A stretch of 64,000 nucleotides of DNA from Spiroplasma poulsonii (GCF_009866525.1 NZ_CM020866.1:560260-624259), one strand, 5' to 3'; positions 10,370 to 20,692 are shown, numbered from the stretch's first letter. Made by a program: numbers and translations. The notes: a model not told the origin generated them from the letters alone.

Positions 10370-10813
10370 ATGAATAATAAAGTTTTAAGTAATAATAAAT
10401 GATTAGATAAATTTGCTGATTTAGTAGCAAAAATCCAACATTTAACTAATATTCCATATGTTGATTGTGAAACTTGTAATTATGAAAATCAAATGTCAAA
10501 TTTAGTTTTTGCTAATTCTTCATATGAAATTTTATCTGTTTTAATTAAATCAGCTTGTGGTCATGATGTTGCGCAAGGAGTTAGTTTTTCACGAATGGTC
10601 AATGACAATGGTAGTGATTTTGAACTATTAGGAGAAGGGATTACGGAGTGTTGAGTGCATAAAGCAAAACCATGTACCCATCATTTAGATGAATCAAAGG
10701 CGTTTGTTTGTTATCAATGTGATAACCTTAAATCAAAAATTATGCGAATTGATAATGTTAATGTTTGTTCATTAAAATGTTTAAAAGATTATTTAAATGC
10801 ACAAGTAAAATAA
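10370..10813 (+). CDS. cysteine-rich zinc-ribbon-like protein, intact paralogue
   Basis: The product is 147 aa from ATG 10370, 13 bp after the stop of its broken paralogue, with a GGGGG ribosome site overlapping that stop. Cys pairs occur at about residues 34-37 (CETC), 107-110 (CYQC) and 127-131 (CSLKC), with further single Cys and His residues (CGHD, CTHH) between. No signal peptide or membrane segment is seen, so it is probably a cytoplasmic zinc-binding protein. The Cys spacing resembles treble-clef or zinc-ribbon proteins but I cannot name a family. Its promoter probably lay upstream of the first paralogue and is now cut off by two IS copies. Confidence 0.65.
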
Positions 10814-11055
10814 ACTTTAAGAATAAGTTTAAACTATTATTTTTAAGAAAAAAAGAAAGAAGAATTTAAATTGTCAAAATAATTAAATTAAGTTATTTCT
10901 TTTTTAAATTGTAATATTTATTTATGTTTAAAATTTTTAAAAAGTATCTTTGAAGTAAAGATTAATTAATAATTATCCTTTACTTAACGAATGATAAAAG
11001 TTAAAATTATAATTAGTTAATTACTAAGGTTTAAAGAAAGAGGTTTATACTTATT

Positions 11056-11766
11056 ATGCCATTATATTATGCAGAACATATTCTAAAATCAAAACAACCA
11101 AAATTAAAAGCCCCTTTAACTGCAACTGAAATTGATGCAATTGTTAAAAGCTTTAAACATTTAGTATGCAAAATTAAGAAAGATGCCGTAATTATAAAGC
11201 ATGAAAAATTTGGATATGAACTTTTTCGTAGTAAAGCTGATGATAAATATTGGTCATATGCTGTTACTTTTACTGAACCAATTGATCCTATCAAACCAAT
11301 TTATAAACATCATTGAATTGGTAATGCTTTTATTGGTTACGGGTATGATACTCTAGCAGAAACAATTGACCGAACTTTTAAAATGATGGAACAAGGGCCA
11401 ACCTCACAAACAAATTTTCGTGATTACTTAGATAGTTGAGATGAAGAAAAAGATCGTATTTTCTTAACATGAGAAGAAAAGGAATGAACTTTTGAAAAAT
11501 ACTTGCAATTTCAACGTTGATATAAAAAAAATAAAATTAAAATTATGGCAAAACAAGTTGGTGTTAAAGATGCCGAAGATTATAACAAAGAAAATAATCA
11601 CGAAAATAAACGCACCGGATTATCGGTTTTATTAGGAAAAATGCAAGACCCACCAAAACGGCCACGAGCAATGGCTGTGGCAATTCGGGAAACAGGAGAA
11701 ACTAAAAAACAATGAGATGATCCTAAAACAAAAAAATATCTTGTTGGTTTTATGTATGTTAATTAA
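11056..11766 (+). CDS. hypothetical soluble protein, 236 aa
   Basis: ATG 11056 follows AAAGAAAGAGG. The protein is hydrophilic, without signal peptide or clear membrane helix, and rich in Lys, aromatic residues and TGA-encoded Trp in the second half (SWDEEKDRIFLTWEEKEW). The C-terminus ends with PKTKKYLVGFMYVN. It sits 20 bp upstream of the rRNA methylase gene, so it probably heads the operon with that gene and engB. I do not recognise a domain. Confidence 0.65.
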
Positions 11767-11786
11767 GAGAGAAAGAAAACAAGCAA

Positions 11787-12569
11787 ATGCAGTATCGTGA
11801 AATTAATTCAACTCAAAATGAACATGTTAAATTATTAGTGAAGTTAAAAGACAGAAAATATCGTGACGAATTAAATTTAGCATTAATTGAAGGTTGAAAT
11901 ATTATTGAAGAAGTTTTACAACAAGAATTACTAGTTGAAGTTTTAACAACTGCGGCAAATAGGTCAAAATTAAAAAATATTACTAATGTTTTAATAACAA
12001 TTTGTTCAGAACCTATTTTAGCAAAATTAAGTCAGAGCAAAAATAGTCAGAATATTATTGGTGTTATTGACTTAAATAAAATGAATAGTAACAATGATTT
12101 TAAGGCCAATCAAAATATTTTATTATTAGAAAATATTCAAGACCCCGGGAATTTAGGGACATTAATTAGAACCGGTTTAGGTTTTAATTTTACTAATATT
12201 ATTTTATATAATCATCCGGTTGATATTTTTAATGATAAAGTATTGCGAGCCAGCCAAGGGGCAGTTTTTCGTACTATTATTAAAGAACTTAGTTTGTCAG
12301 AAATTAAAGCGTTACAAGCAAAACACTATAAACTTGTGACAACTGCTTTAAAACAAAAAAGTGTTTTCTTGCAAGAATGACAGGTTAACAAAACAGAAAA
12401 ATATATTTTAGTATTAGGAAACGAAGGGCATGGTCTTTCTGCTGATTTACAAAAAATTAGTGACTATAATGTTCAAATTAAGATTAGTTCAAAATTAGAA
12501 TCATTAAATGTTGCTCAAGCAGGAACAATTTTAATGTATGAAATTAATCGCCAATTGGAGGGAAAATAA
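11787..12569 (+). CDS. SPOUT-class TrmH/RlmB-type rRNA 2'-O-methyltransferase
   Basis: The product is 260 aa. The SpoU motifs are clear: motif 1 NIQDPGNLGTLIRTG (about residues 114-128), motif 2 LGNEGHGLS and motif 3 KLESLNVAQAGTILMYE near the C-terminus. These form the knotted AdoMet-binding site that methylates a ribose in RNA. The N-terminal about 100 residues correspond to the substrate-binding SpoU_sub_bind-like domain (LKDRKYRDE...LIEGWN). The exact target nucleotide (RlmB-like G2251 or another) cannot be told from sequence alone. Its stop overlaps the engB start by one base (TAATG), implying translational coupling. Confidence 0.85.
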
Positions 12570-13168
12570 TGTTTAAGTTTAAAAATGCCAATTATCTTAC
12601 TTCGGCTGTAAATAAAATGGGATGAATTAATGATGATTTATTTGAAATTGCTTTTTTAGGAAAAAGTAATGTTGGAAAATCAAGTTTTTTAAATATGTTA
12701 ACAAATCAACGGCAATTAGCAAAAGTTTCACAAATTCCAGGAAAAACAAGAATGCTAAATTTTTTTACAATTAATAATAATCAATTTCGAATTGTGGATG
12801 CCCCAGGTTATGGTTTTGCCAGAGCGAACGATGAACATAAAGTTGCTTTTGCAAAAATGATGGAACAATATTTAACTGAACGAAATAATTTAAAATTTGT
12901 TTGTCTCTTAGTTGATTTACGTCATTCTCCAACCCAAGATGATTATGAGATGTACCAATATTTAAAGCACTTTAAAATTCTAACAGTTGTTATTGGAACA
13001 AAGTTAGATAAGTTGAAAAAAAACGACATTCAGAAACAAGAAAAAATTATTAAAACAAAATTAAATTTTGCCGATAGCGATTATTTTATTAAAACATCAA
13101 GTAGTAAAAACATTGGTCGTGATGAATGCTTAACATTATTTGCAAAATTATTAGGATTTAATGTATAA
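12569..13168 (+). CDS. engB: ribosome-assembly GTPase EngB (YihA/YsxC)
   Basis: The product is 199 aa, the usual size. G1 is GKSNVGKSS, the G2 region contains PGKTR, G3 is DAPGYGFA, G4 is TKLDK and G5 is SSSKN. These are the signatures of the YihA/YsxC family, which helps late assembly of the large ribosomal subunit. Starting at ATG 12569 gives the normal N-terminus (MFKFKNANYLTSA) and overlaps the methylase stop by one base. Pairing an rRNA methylase with a ribosome-assembly GTPase fits a shared role in 50S maturation. Confidence 0.92.
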
Positions 13169-13207
13169 TCTAAACCATAGTTTATTTTAAAAATAAAGGG
13201 GAAAACA

Positions 13208-14338
13208 ATGAAAAATACTATTAAAATAGTGCAATATCAAAATGAAATTGATAAGTTAGCAAAAGTTGATGTATCAGTTTTAGAAGGCCATTTATCTTAT
13301 TCTGAACAAGCAATTATTGGTGCTTTTGAATCGTCTGATCGTAAAATTAAGGCAGGAATTATTAATACATTATTAAATGGTTTTTTGGGAGGACTATTTA
13401 TTTCGATTGGGTATATTGCTGCATTATATGCTATTCAAGGAATTACAACAACAGGAATTAAACAAGTAATTTTTGGAATTATCTTTCCGGTTGGTTTGTT
13501 ATTAGTAACATTTTTAGGTGGCGGAATTTATACATCGCATTGTGTTGGTTTTATTAATGCTGCGACAGGACACGCCAACCCATGATTATTTGTTCGTAAT
13601 TTGTTATTAATTTTTTTAGGTAATTTTATTGGATGTTTGTTTGCGGCAGTTATTATTTATTATGCTGCTGTTTTTGGTCATCAAACAACAACTGATTTAA
13701 ATAGTTTTGCTGGTCAAACAATGAATATGATTCAACATAAAATTGGTTCAATTGGAGAGGCCTTGGCCCATGGGCAAGCAGTTACCGGTAGTGATATGGG
13801 AATAACTTTTTTAAATAGTCTAATGTCAGGGATTTTTTGTAATATTTTAGTTGCTGCAACATTATATGTTACTTATTTTTCAAAAAGCCCAACTGCTTCA
13901 ATTTTATGTATTTTCTTTGTTTTATTAGCATTTTGTATTTCTGGATTTCAACACGTTGTTGCTAATTCATTTATTTTTTGAATGAATGTCTTAATGTTGG
14001 GAACTACAATGTTCGGGACAGAAGTTTTATCAGGCTCATCAGTTGGTTATTTTGCGGGATTTAATTTATTACCAGCTTTTATTGGTAACTTTTTAGGAGG
14101 AGCAATTATTATTCCAACAGTGGCATATTTTATTGCTCATAAAAAGGTTGTTGCAACAGCTGTTAATTTAAAAAAAGAAAATTATGCAAGTAAAATTAAA
14201 ATATTACAATTAAAGGCTGGTTTTGCGGAGATTATTGATAATAATTTTGTATTAGATCAAACTAAATTTAATAACGCAATTAGTAATGTGCAGTTACCAG
14301 TGAAAAAACATTGATTTGTTAAAAAAACAAAAAACTAA
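13208..14338 (+). CDS. FNT-family (formate/nitrite/lactate-type) membrane channel
   Basis: The product is 376 aa, read through TGA Trp codons. After a polar N-terminus of about 55 residues come six hydrophobic helices with FNT hallmarks: NGFLGGLFISIGYIAA in the first, LGGGIYTSHCVGF after the second, NFIGCLFAA in the third, and GFQHVVANSFIF plus NFLGGAIIIP late. The FNT fold is a pentameric channel for small monovalent anions such as formate, nitrite, lactate or hydrosulfide. In a fermenting mollicute, lactate or formate export is the likeliest job, but that is inference. ATG 13208 follows AAAGGGGAAAAC. It is longer than typical bacterial FNT proteins (about 280 aa) because of a cytoplasmic C-terminal tail and an extended loop (about residues 155-200). 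Confidence 0.8.
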
Positions 14339-14518
14339 GTTTAAATTAGATTCTTTATTTTATTAGAAAAATTAACTTATTTTTATGATAAGAAAAGCTA
14401 TCTTTAATATTTTTTTTGGCGTAAGTTTAAGGATAATTAAACGATCAATTAAATCCTCAAATATTTTATTCACCCAGGTATTTTGGCATTATTTTATCTT
14501 AAAAAATAATTTTCTTAT

Positions 14519-14549
14519 TCTTTAAGGTAGGATAATACTATCTTAAAGA
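14519..14549 (+). promoter_or_regulatory. 12-bp hairpin in the leader of the 14582 gene
   Basis: TCTTTAAGGTAG and CTATCTTAAAGA pair (one G-T) around a 7-nt loop, ending 32 bp before the ATG. There is no T-run, so it looks like a leader or operator structure rather than a terminator. The rest of 14339-14518 is A+T-rich without features I can support. Confidence 0.45.
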
Positions 14550-14581
14550 TGAAATAAGAGATGAAGAAAGGTTGATTTTAA

Positions 14582-15271
14582 ATGAAAAATTTTTTAAGTC
14601 TAGTAAGTGGTTTAATAATTGGTGTTACGCCAGTTTTAACATTAAATGTTATGAGTTTATATGTTGGAAAAGATAATTTTGAAGTTACTGATTTCAAACC
14701 TGAATTAAAATCTAATGAGCAAGCAAAAAAAATAATAAAACGAGAAAGTAGTACAAATCAACAATTCCCCGCTTTTATTAGGGAAGATTTTGAATTAGAA
14801 ACAACAATTACCAAAGTAACCGCTTTTTATACAACCAATTCTGATGAAAATACATTTGTTTGAACAAAAGAATTACCAATAGGGACAAAATATAAATTTT
14901 TTAATATAGAAGTTAAACCCAATAGTAATTATTGAGCTGAAGGTGGTGATTTTAATTATTTTAGTAATTCTTTGAATTTACCTTTATTTTTTAAAACCAA
15001 TATTTCATTAGTAAATAATACACAAAATAATAAAAAAATAGCAGAAATTAAATATAATTATACAAAATATGAAACAAGTTTTGACATAATAGATTTCTAT
15101 ACACTTGAAACAGTAAAACTAGGATTAACTGTAAATTTAGAATATTTTAATAATGTAATGACTACTAATTTTATCGCTAAAGCCACTGTTCAAAATACGA
15201 ATTTATTTAGTTGAGTTAAAACTCAAGCAAAATTTTATTTTAGAGTTATTATTTATGAAAATAAATTATAA
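14582..15271 (+). CDS. secreted protein of a small spiroplasma family
   Basis: The product is 229 aa from ATG 14582. The N-terminus (MKNFLSLVSGLIIGVTPVL) is a signal peptide or membrane anchor; no lipobox Cys follows, so export without lipidation is likely. The mid-part reads FELETTITKVTAFY...SDENTFVWTK. It is strikingly like the frameshifted gene at 59909-60531 (FELKTPITKVAGFY...SDENTLIWTK), and both end in a W-x-KTQxKFxFxxxxxx strand. The two are therefore paralogues of one exported family of unknown role. The predicted fold looks beta-rich. It is preceded by a long leader with a hairpin and followed by the plectrovirus remnant. Confidence 0.65.
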
Positions 15272-15590
15272 ATTTGAAGTTAACGAAAATAATTGTTTTA
15301 AATAAAAATGAGAGTAAAGTGATAAAATGAAGCACAGTATCTCATTAGAAGAGGAAAACATTTTAAAACAGAATGAAATTAAAAATTGAAATTAAAGTGA
15401 TTATTAATAAAAAACAAATTATAAATTTTAAATTAAAAAGAAGATTTAAAAAATGGTAAATTTTGGAATATTAATAGTATAATGTTAGTGATTGGGTATT
15501 TTGAGAAAAATAATAATTTTAAAATTTGCAGGAAAATAATATTTTATTTTTCTAAAAGGGAGTGTTGCAAAGATACGGGTTTTAGTTAAA

Positions 15591-15618
15591 AACAAGATAT
15601 AATCTTGTTTTTTCTTTT
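15591..15618 (+). terminator. terminator at the left edge of the plectrovirus region
   Basis: AACAAGAT/ATCTTGTT with a 3-nt loop, then a T-rich tract. The stretch 15272-15590 before it shows no convincing gene; it contains a -10-like TATAAT near 15477 and an AGGGAG at 15557. Confidence 0.75.
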
Positions 15619-15679
15619 ATATATAGAAATTATTAATATTAAAGTTATTATTTTTTAAAAATTTTAAGGAGTTGGAATT

Positions 15680-15790
15680 ATGCAAACAAAGCAATATTTT
15701 ATTTTGCGGTCGTTAGTGAAAAAATATGGTAAAGATAATGTTATTAATACTGTCAATAAGATTGCAAATGATATTGAAATTAAAAAATAA
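15680..15790 (+). CDS. small plectrovirus-type ORF, 36 aa
   Basis: ATG 15680 follows AAGGAG. The product is a basic peptide (MQTKQYFILRSLVKKYGKDN...). Its position directly upstream of the membrane ORF and coat gene suggests a viral gene, but I cannot assign a function. Confidence 0.45.
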   Translation: MQTKQYFILRSLVKKYGKDNVINTVNKIANDIEIKK

Positions 15791-15920
15791 AGAATAAATT
15801 ATTCCGCGTAATTTATTAGCGGATAATTTATTCAATAATGTTTTTTAATGGAGCAAAGCGACAACGAGCGGAGCGAGTTTGCAAATTTCAATTTTTTAAT
15901 TTATTGAAAGGAGATATATT

Positions 15921-16070
15921 ATGCCAGTTTGATTAACGACAATTTTTAGTGTTGTTATTATATTAGGTATTTTTGCGTGAATTGGTTTATCAATTTATCA
16001 AAAAATTCGCCAAATTCGAGGAAAGAAAAAAGATAAAAAAGAAATTGAAAATAAGGAGGATAAGAAATAA
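15921..16070 (+). CDS. small plectrovirus membrane protein, 49 aa
   Basis: ATG 15921 follows GAAAGGAG. One hydrophobic helix (about residues 5-24, [20 protein letters not shown]) is followed by a highly charged tail (KKKDKKEIENKEDKK). The stop overlaps the next start (TAATG), which indicates translational coupling with the coat gene. The shape matches small minor-coat or assembly proteins of filamentous phages. Confidence 0.6.
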
Positions 16071-16321
16071 TGTTAGGTATGTATTTAACAACAGTAATTA
16101 ATTTTTTAGCAGTTGGTGATAAACCTACTATTTCAGATGGAATGGGTTCTATTTGAAGTGGATTAGGACAAGCAATGATGAAAGTTAAAGAAGCAATTTA
16201 TGCTGTATTACCACAATTAATGACCTTTTTAGGTGATACGTGAATTATTTTAATTCCATTTGGTATTTTTGTTATCATTAAGATTTTAAATTTTTTCCGT
16301 GTTATGGTTAAAGGATTTTAA
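16070..16321 (+). CDS. plectrovirus major coat protein-like (SpV1 ORF4/coat B type)
   Basis: The product is 83 aa. An N-terminal hydrophobic stretch (about residues 1-15) acts like a signal peptide. It is followed by a short acidic/polar segment (GDKPTISDGMGSIW), an amphipathic helix and a long membrane helix (about 52-73), then a basic end RVMVKGF. This is the classic layout of a filamentous-virus major coat protein, whose basic C-terminus faces the ssDNA. The identification as SpV1 coat protein comes from recall of that sequence and the gene order. Confidence 0.72.
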
Positions 16322-16385
16322 TTCATATATCTTAGCTGTGGCACACTAGTTTTTATATGTGATTTTATTAAATAATTTTATTGTT

Positions 16386-16602
16386 TATTTTTACACTATA
16401 CACTGTTTACAAATTTATTTTTTAATAAAGTTTATTATTATTGTTAATGTTGGAATTATAAAAATTTCTATTATACATATAATTTTAACTATATTTTCTA
16501 TGGTGGATAAATTTATATTGTTTATTATTCATAATATTGAGTCTATTATGAAAAATATTTTTTAGTAGGATTTATTTGTAAACAGTGTATAGTGTAAAAA
16601 TA
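16386..16602. repeat. inverted-repeat module A (29-bp arms, 159-bp spacer)
   Basis: Arms at 16386-16414 and 16574-16602 are perfect reverse complements around the core TACACTATACACTGTTTACA. The spacer is very A+T-rich. The motif ATATCAATTTAATTATAT overlaps the end of the right arm (16600-16617). Confidence 0.9.
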
Positions 16603-16623
16603 TCAATTTAATTATATTTAAGG

Positions 16624-16875
16624 TATTATTATGGTTTTCTCTCTGTATAAAAATATTTATAAATTTGTTAATTTATTAAAAATTCAAATAATAAATTTAA
16701 AAGTTATTATTAAAACTATTGTTATTGAAATAATTGTTTTAATTGGTGATACCATTCATGATAATCAAAAAATAGATGGTATCACATTTGTAAAAAATGA
16801 ATTTATTATTTCTTCGATATTTTATTTTTTCTTTCTATTTAAAATAATTTATACAGAGAGAAAACCATAATAATA
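16624..16875. repeat. inverted-repeat module B (28-bp arms, 196-bp spacer)
   Basis: Arms at 16624-16651 and 16848-16875 are perfect reverse complements around ATGGTTTTCTCTCTGTATAA. Inside lies a further 10-bp inverted repeat, GTGATACCAT (16746-16755) and ATGGTATCAC (16776-16785). ATATCAACTTAATTATAT overlaps the end of the right arm (16873-16890), matching module A in 17 of 18 bases. Confidence 0.9.
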
Positions 16876-16976
16876 TCAACTTAATTATATAAACTTATGA
16901 TTTTATATTTTAATAACTATTATTAAAAATTAAATAGTATTTTTCAGTGTGTCAATTTTTATTATTTTATATATTT

Positions 16977-17050
16977 AACATTGTTAATAACATTGTTTAT
17001 TAAACATTAAATAAACAATATATAGCATTATGTATAACATTGTTAATAAT
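16977..17050. repeat. direct repeats and hairpin upstream of the Zot-like gene
   Basis: TAACATTGTTAATAA occurs at 16977-16991 and 17036-17050. Between them ATTGTTTATT (16992-17001) pairs with AATAAACAAT (17010-17019) around 8 nt. The arrangement resembles a replication-origin hairpin with flanking iterons, but function is unproven. Confidence 0.55.
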
Positions 17051-17076
17051 CAGTGTTTTTATCAATAAGTAAACAA

Positions 17077-18145
17077 TAGACTTCTTGCGATACCCTTTTT
17101 TATTAAAATATTATTATAAAATATAATTTATGAGGACATAAAAATATGAACAATAATAAATTTAATACTCTTAATGATAGAGAATGGTTAAGATTAACAG
17201 GAATAAAAAAATCCACTTTTAATAAAATGTTAGATATTTTAAAAGTTGCTGAAATAGAAAAATTTAAAAAAGGTGGTAAAACTAATAAATTATCATTAGA
17301 AAATAGATTATTGATGACTTTATTATATTGACGAGAATATCAGACTTATTTTCATCTTGGTAAAAGTTTTGATATTAGTGAGGCTAATTGTTATCGTAAT
17401 ATTAAGTGAATTGAAGATATTTTAATTAAAAACTCTGATTTTCAACAACTTGCTGGTAAAAAAGCACTAATAAATGATTATTTTAATGATAAAACTATTA
17501 TTATTGATGCTACCGAAACTCCAATCCAACGCCCAAAAAAAGACAAAAACAATCTTATTCTGGTAAAAAGAAAAAACACACAATCAAAACACAAGTAATT
17601 ATCGAACAAGAAACCAAAAAAATTATTGCAACAAGTTTTTCGCTCGGAAAAAAACATGATTATGCTTTATTTAAAGAATCAAAAATCCCAATTTTAAAAA
17701 ATACCAAATTAATAGTTGATAGTGGTTATCAAGGAATACAAAAAAATCACAATAATGTTCTAATACCTACAAAGAAAACAAAGAAAAACCCTTTAAACAA
17801 AGAACAAAAGCAATATAATAGACTAGTTTCAAAAATGAGAATTATTATTGAAAATATTTTTGCTATTCTTAAAAAATTTAAAATTATTACAGAAAAATAT
17901 CGTAATCGAAGAAAAAGATTTGGTTTAAGATTTAATTTAATTGCCTCAATTTATAATTTACAATTATTATATTTAACATAAAATATTTATTTAAAATTAA
18001 ATAATTTAAATAATAAATTAATTTTTCGTTGTGGAAAAATATTAAATTTTTAAATAAAAAACATAATTAATTAAAATTATATTTTTCTATTAGTATCTTT
18101 TTTACAAATATTTGCAATTTTTTAACAAGTAATGCAAGAAGTCTA
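17077..18145 (+). mobile_element. IS5-family element, copy 4, complete
   Basis: 1069 bp, TA at both ends (17077-17078, 18144-18145). It lies immediately before the ATG of the Zot-like gene and so separates it from the upstream repeat tract and any promoter there. Confidence 0.9.
17146..17981 (+). CDS. IS5-family transposase with -1 frameshift (copy 4)
   Basis: Matches the copy 1 protein apart from scattered single-base differences. Both frames and the catalytic residues are intact. Confidence 0.85.
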
Positions 18146-19108
18146 ATGATTTTGTTTAGTTTAATTGATTTATTACTTTGGATAATTTCATTAAATTATA
18201 CTGGTTTAATATTTTGATTATTATTTGCTTTACAATGTGTTTATTTTGTTTGATGAGTATGAAAAAACATATTTTATCAGTTGAATGCTTTTCGGTTAGT
18301 TAATTTTGTTTGAGATAATCCGTTATCGGTAATTATTGGTAAGTTAGGAACGGGTAAAACTTTACTTTTAACTTATTTATCACAAACTATGAAATTATTA
18401 ACAGATAAGATTTATAGTAATTATCCGTTAGAAGATGATAAAGTTAAGGTTTTAACATTTAAAAATTTAGATTTTACAGATAGAACAAAACCGGTTCCCC
18501 CTGATGATAGTGTTATTTTATTTGATGAAAGTTATTTATATATTGATGGAACTAGTCCCCACGATGAGAAAAAAGTTCATAGTGGTAAAATTCCGTGAAT
18601 TGTATTAGCAAGACATTTTGGTAATCGTGCTTTATTTACAGCTCAGCGTGAGGGTATGATTTGAAATAATATTCGACAATTAGCAAGCGGTATTATTATT
18701 CCAATTTCATTGAAAAAACCCATTGCTAAAAAAGGATTAAATTTTTTTAATCGTTTCTTTGTTATGCGAATTGGTATTTTCCAAGATATTACTGATTATG
18801 AAATTTGAAAGACAAAATCAGTGGAACGAACAGCAGAAGGTAAACGTGCAAAACATAAATCTGATGTCGGGTTAGGAATTCGGTTTTTTAAAATAATTAT
18901 TCCGTTAGAGTTTGCTCAAAAATATGATAGTCAATGATTAAAGTTTGTTCGTGATTTAAAAAATGATGAAATAGTTAATAAAAAAGAATATTATTGGTTG
19001 GAAATTACTAAATTGAGTGTTAAAGAGCGTTTAGAATTGTTTGATATTGATATTTTGAAAAAGAATTTAAAACCTAAAAAAGAAAAAGGAAGTGGTAAAA
19101 ATGATTAA
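18146..19108 (+). CDS. plectrovirus Zot-like assembly ATPase (SpV1 ORF2 type)
   Basis: The product is 320 aa in code 4. Two hydrophobic segments lie near the N-terminus (about residues 3-40). A Walker A motif follows, GKLGTGKT (about 65-72), and a Walker B-like SVILFDESYLYIDG. This is the layout of the Zot/pI family, the inner-membrane motor that drives assembly and export of filamentous virions. IS5 copy 4 abuts the ATG; rejoining the flanks leaves no obvious ribosome site, so the true start could be slightly different. The stop overlaps the start of the next gene by 8 bp. Confidence 0.75.
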
Positions 19109-19412
19109 TTTATTATCAGAAAGTAGTAATTGAGATAAGATTTTTAGTTTTATTTTTGATGTATTTTTGTTTATTTTTGATGTTATTTGAAATACTAAAT
19201 TGCCAATGACAAATACAACAATTGCTTATTTTATTATCTTTTTTATGGTGGTTAAGTTATCGATTTATGCAATTCACGGAACAAGAACGCAATATAACGA
19301 ATTAGGTTCAACTGTTAAAAACAGTACATCAAAATTGTATGCTTCAACAGTACGTGGTGTTAAAAAAGCACATAAGGCTAATAAAAATGGTCAGTGAAAG
19401 GAAACAGATTAA
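19101..19412 (+). CDS. plectrovirus membrane protein, 103 aa
   Basis: ATG 19101 follows GGAAGTGG and overlaps the Zot-like stop. The N-terminal half contains two hydrophobic segments (about residues 13-30 and 42-60), and the C-terminus is basic ([14 protein letters not shown]). It sits in the virus-type operon and is likely a minor structural or assembly protein. The stop overlaps the next ATG by one base. Confidence 0.6.
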
Positions 19413-19623
19413 TGATTAGATTAGTTTTATTAGTTGTTGCAATTGCTATTTTTGGTACTGGTTTTATTACTGTAATTATTAATCAATTAACATCAGCAAA
19501 AAATATCATTATGGATTTATATAACTCAGATACTTTTTTACTTTCTTTATTTGGTAAAATGGCAATTTTGTTTTCTCATCCGTTAATGTTAACAATATCG
19601 AGTTTATATATTGTTGGATTTAT

Positions 19624-20692
19624 TAGACTTCTTGCGATACCCTTTTTTATTAAAATATTATTATAAAATATAATTTATGAGGACATAAAAATATGAACAA
19701 TAATAAATTTAATACTGTTAATGATAGAGAATGGTTAAGATTAACAGGAATAAAAAAATCCACTTTTAATAAAATGTTAGATATTTTAAAAGTTGCTGAA
19801 ATAGAAAAATTTAAAAAAGGTGGTAAAACTAATAAATTATCATTAGAAAATAGATTATTGATGACTTTATTATATTGACGAGAATATCAGACTTATTTTC
19901 ATCTTGGTAAAAGTTTTGATATTAGTGAGGCTAATTGTTATCGTAATATTAAGTGAATTGAAGATATTTTAATTAAAAACTCTGATTTTCAACAACTTGC
20001 TGGTAAAAAAGCACTAATAAATGATTATTTTAATGATAAAACTATTATTATTGATGCTACCGAAACTCCAATCCAACGCCCAAAAAAAGACAAAAACAAT
20101 CTTATTCTGGTAAAAAGAAAAAACACACGATCAAAACACAAGTAATTATCGAACAAGAAACCAAAAAAATTATTGCAACAAGTTTTTTGCTCGGAAAAAA
20201 ACATGATTATGCTTTATTTAAAGAATCAAAAATCCCAATTTTAAAAAATACCAAATTAATAGTTGATAGTGGTTATCAAGGAATACAAAAAAATCACAAT
20301 AATGTTCTAATACCTACAAAGAAAACAAAGAAAAACCCTTTAAACAAAGAACAAAAGCAATATAATAGACTAGTTTCAAAAATGAGAATTATTATTGAAA
20401 ATATTTTTGCTATTCTTAAAAAATTTAAAATTATTACAGAAAAATATCGTAATCGAAGAAAAAGATTTGGTTTAAGATTTAATTTAATTGCCTCAATTTA
20501 TAATTTACAATTATTATATTTAACATAAAATATTTATTTAAAATTAAATAATTTAAATAATAAATTAATTTTTCGTTGTGGAAAAATATTAAATTTTTAA
20601 ATAAAAAACATAATTAATTAAAATTATATTTTTCTATTAGTATCTTTTTTACAAATATTTGCAATTTTTTAACAAGTAATGCAAGAAGTCTA
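19624..20692 (+). mobile_element. IS5-family element, copy 5, complete
   Basis: 1069 bp with TA at 19624-19625 and 20691-20692, inserted two codons before the stop of a viral gene. Confidence 0.9.
19693..20528 (+). CDS. IS5-family transposase with -1 frameshift (copy 5)
   Basis: As copy 1, with two visible differences. An early Leu codon has become Val (FNTVNDREW, shared with copy 15), and a change in frame B turns TSFSLG into TSFLLG. The catalytic residues are kept. Confidence 0.85.

Larger units (their letters stand above)
16322..17076 (+). other. non-coding tract of the plectrovirus region
   Basis: This 755-bp stretch between the coat gene and IS5 copy 4 holds two inverted-repeat modules, short repeats and hairpins (separate entries). 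Two long hydrophobic ORFs overlap it (16359-16565, 68 aa, and 16631-16870, 79 aa). Their composition follows from the A+T-rich repeats and neither has a ribosome site, so I do not call them genes. The tract may hold viral replication or packaging signals. Confidence 0.5.

Noticed and set aside
15327-15395. 22-aa ORF upstream of the viral region
   Set aside because: Too short and without a clear ribosome site or homology; treated as non-coding.
16359-16870. Two hydrophobic ORFs (68 and 79 aa) in the inverted-repeat tract
   Set aside because: No ribosome sites, composition dictated by A+T-rich repeats, and the second starts and ends inside the repeat arms. They remain possible but unsupported.
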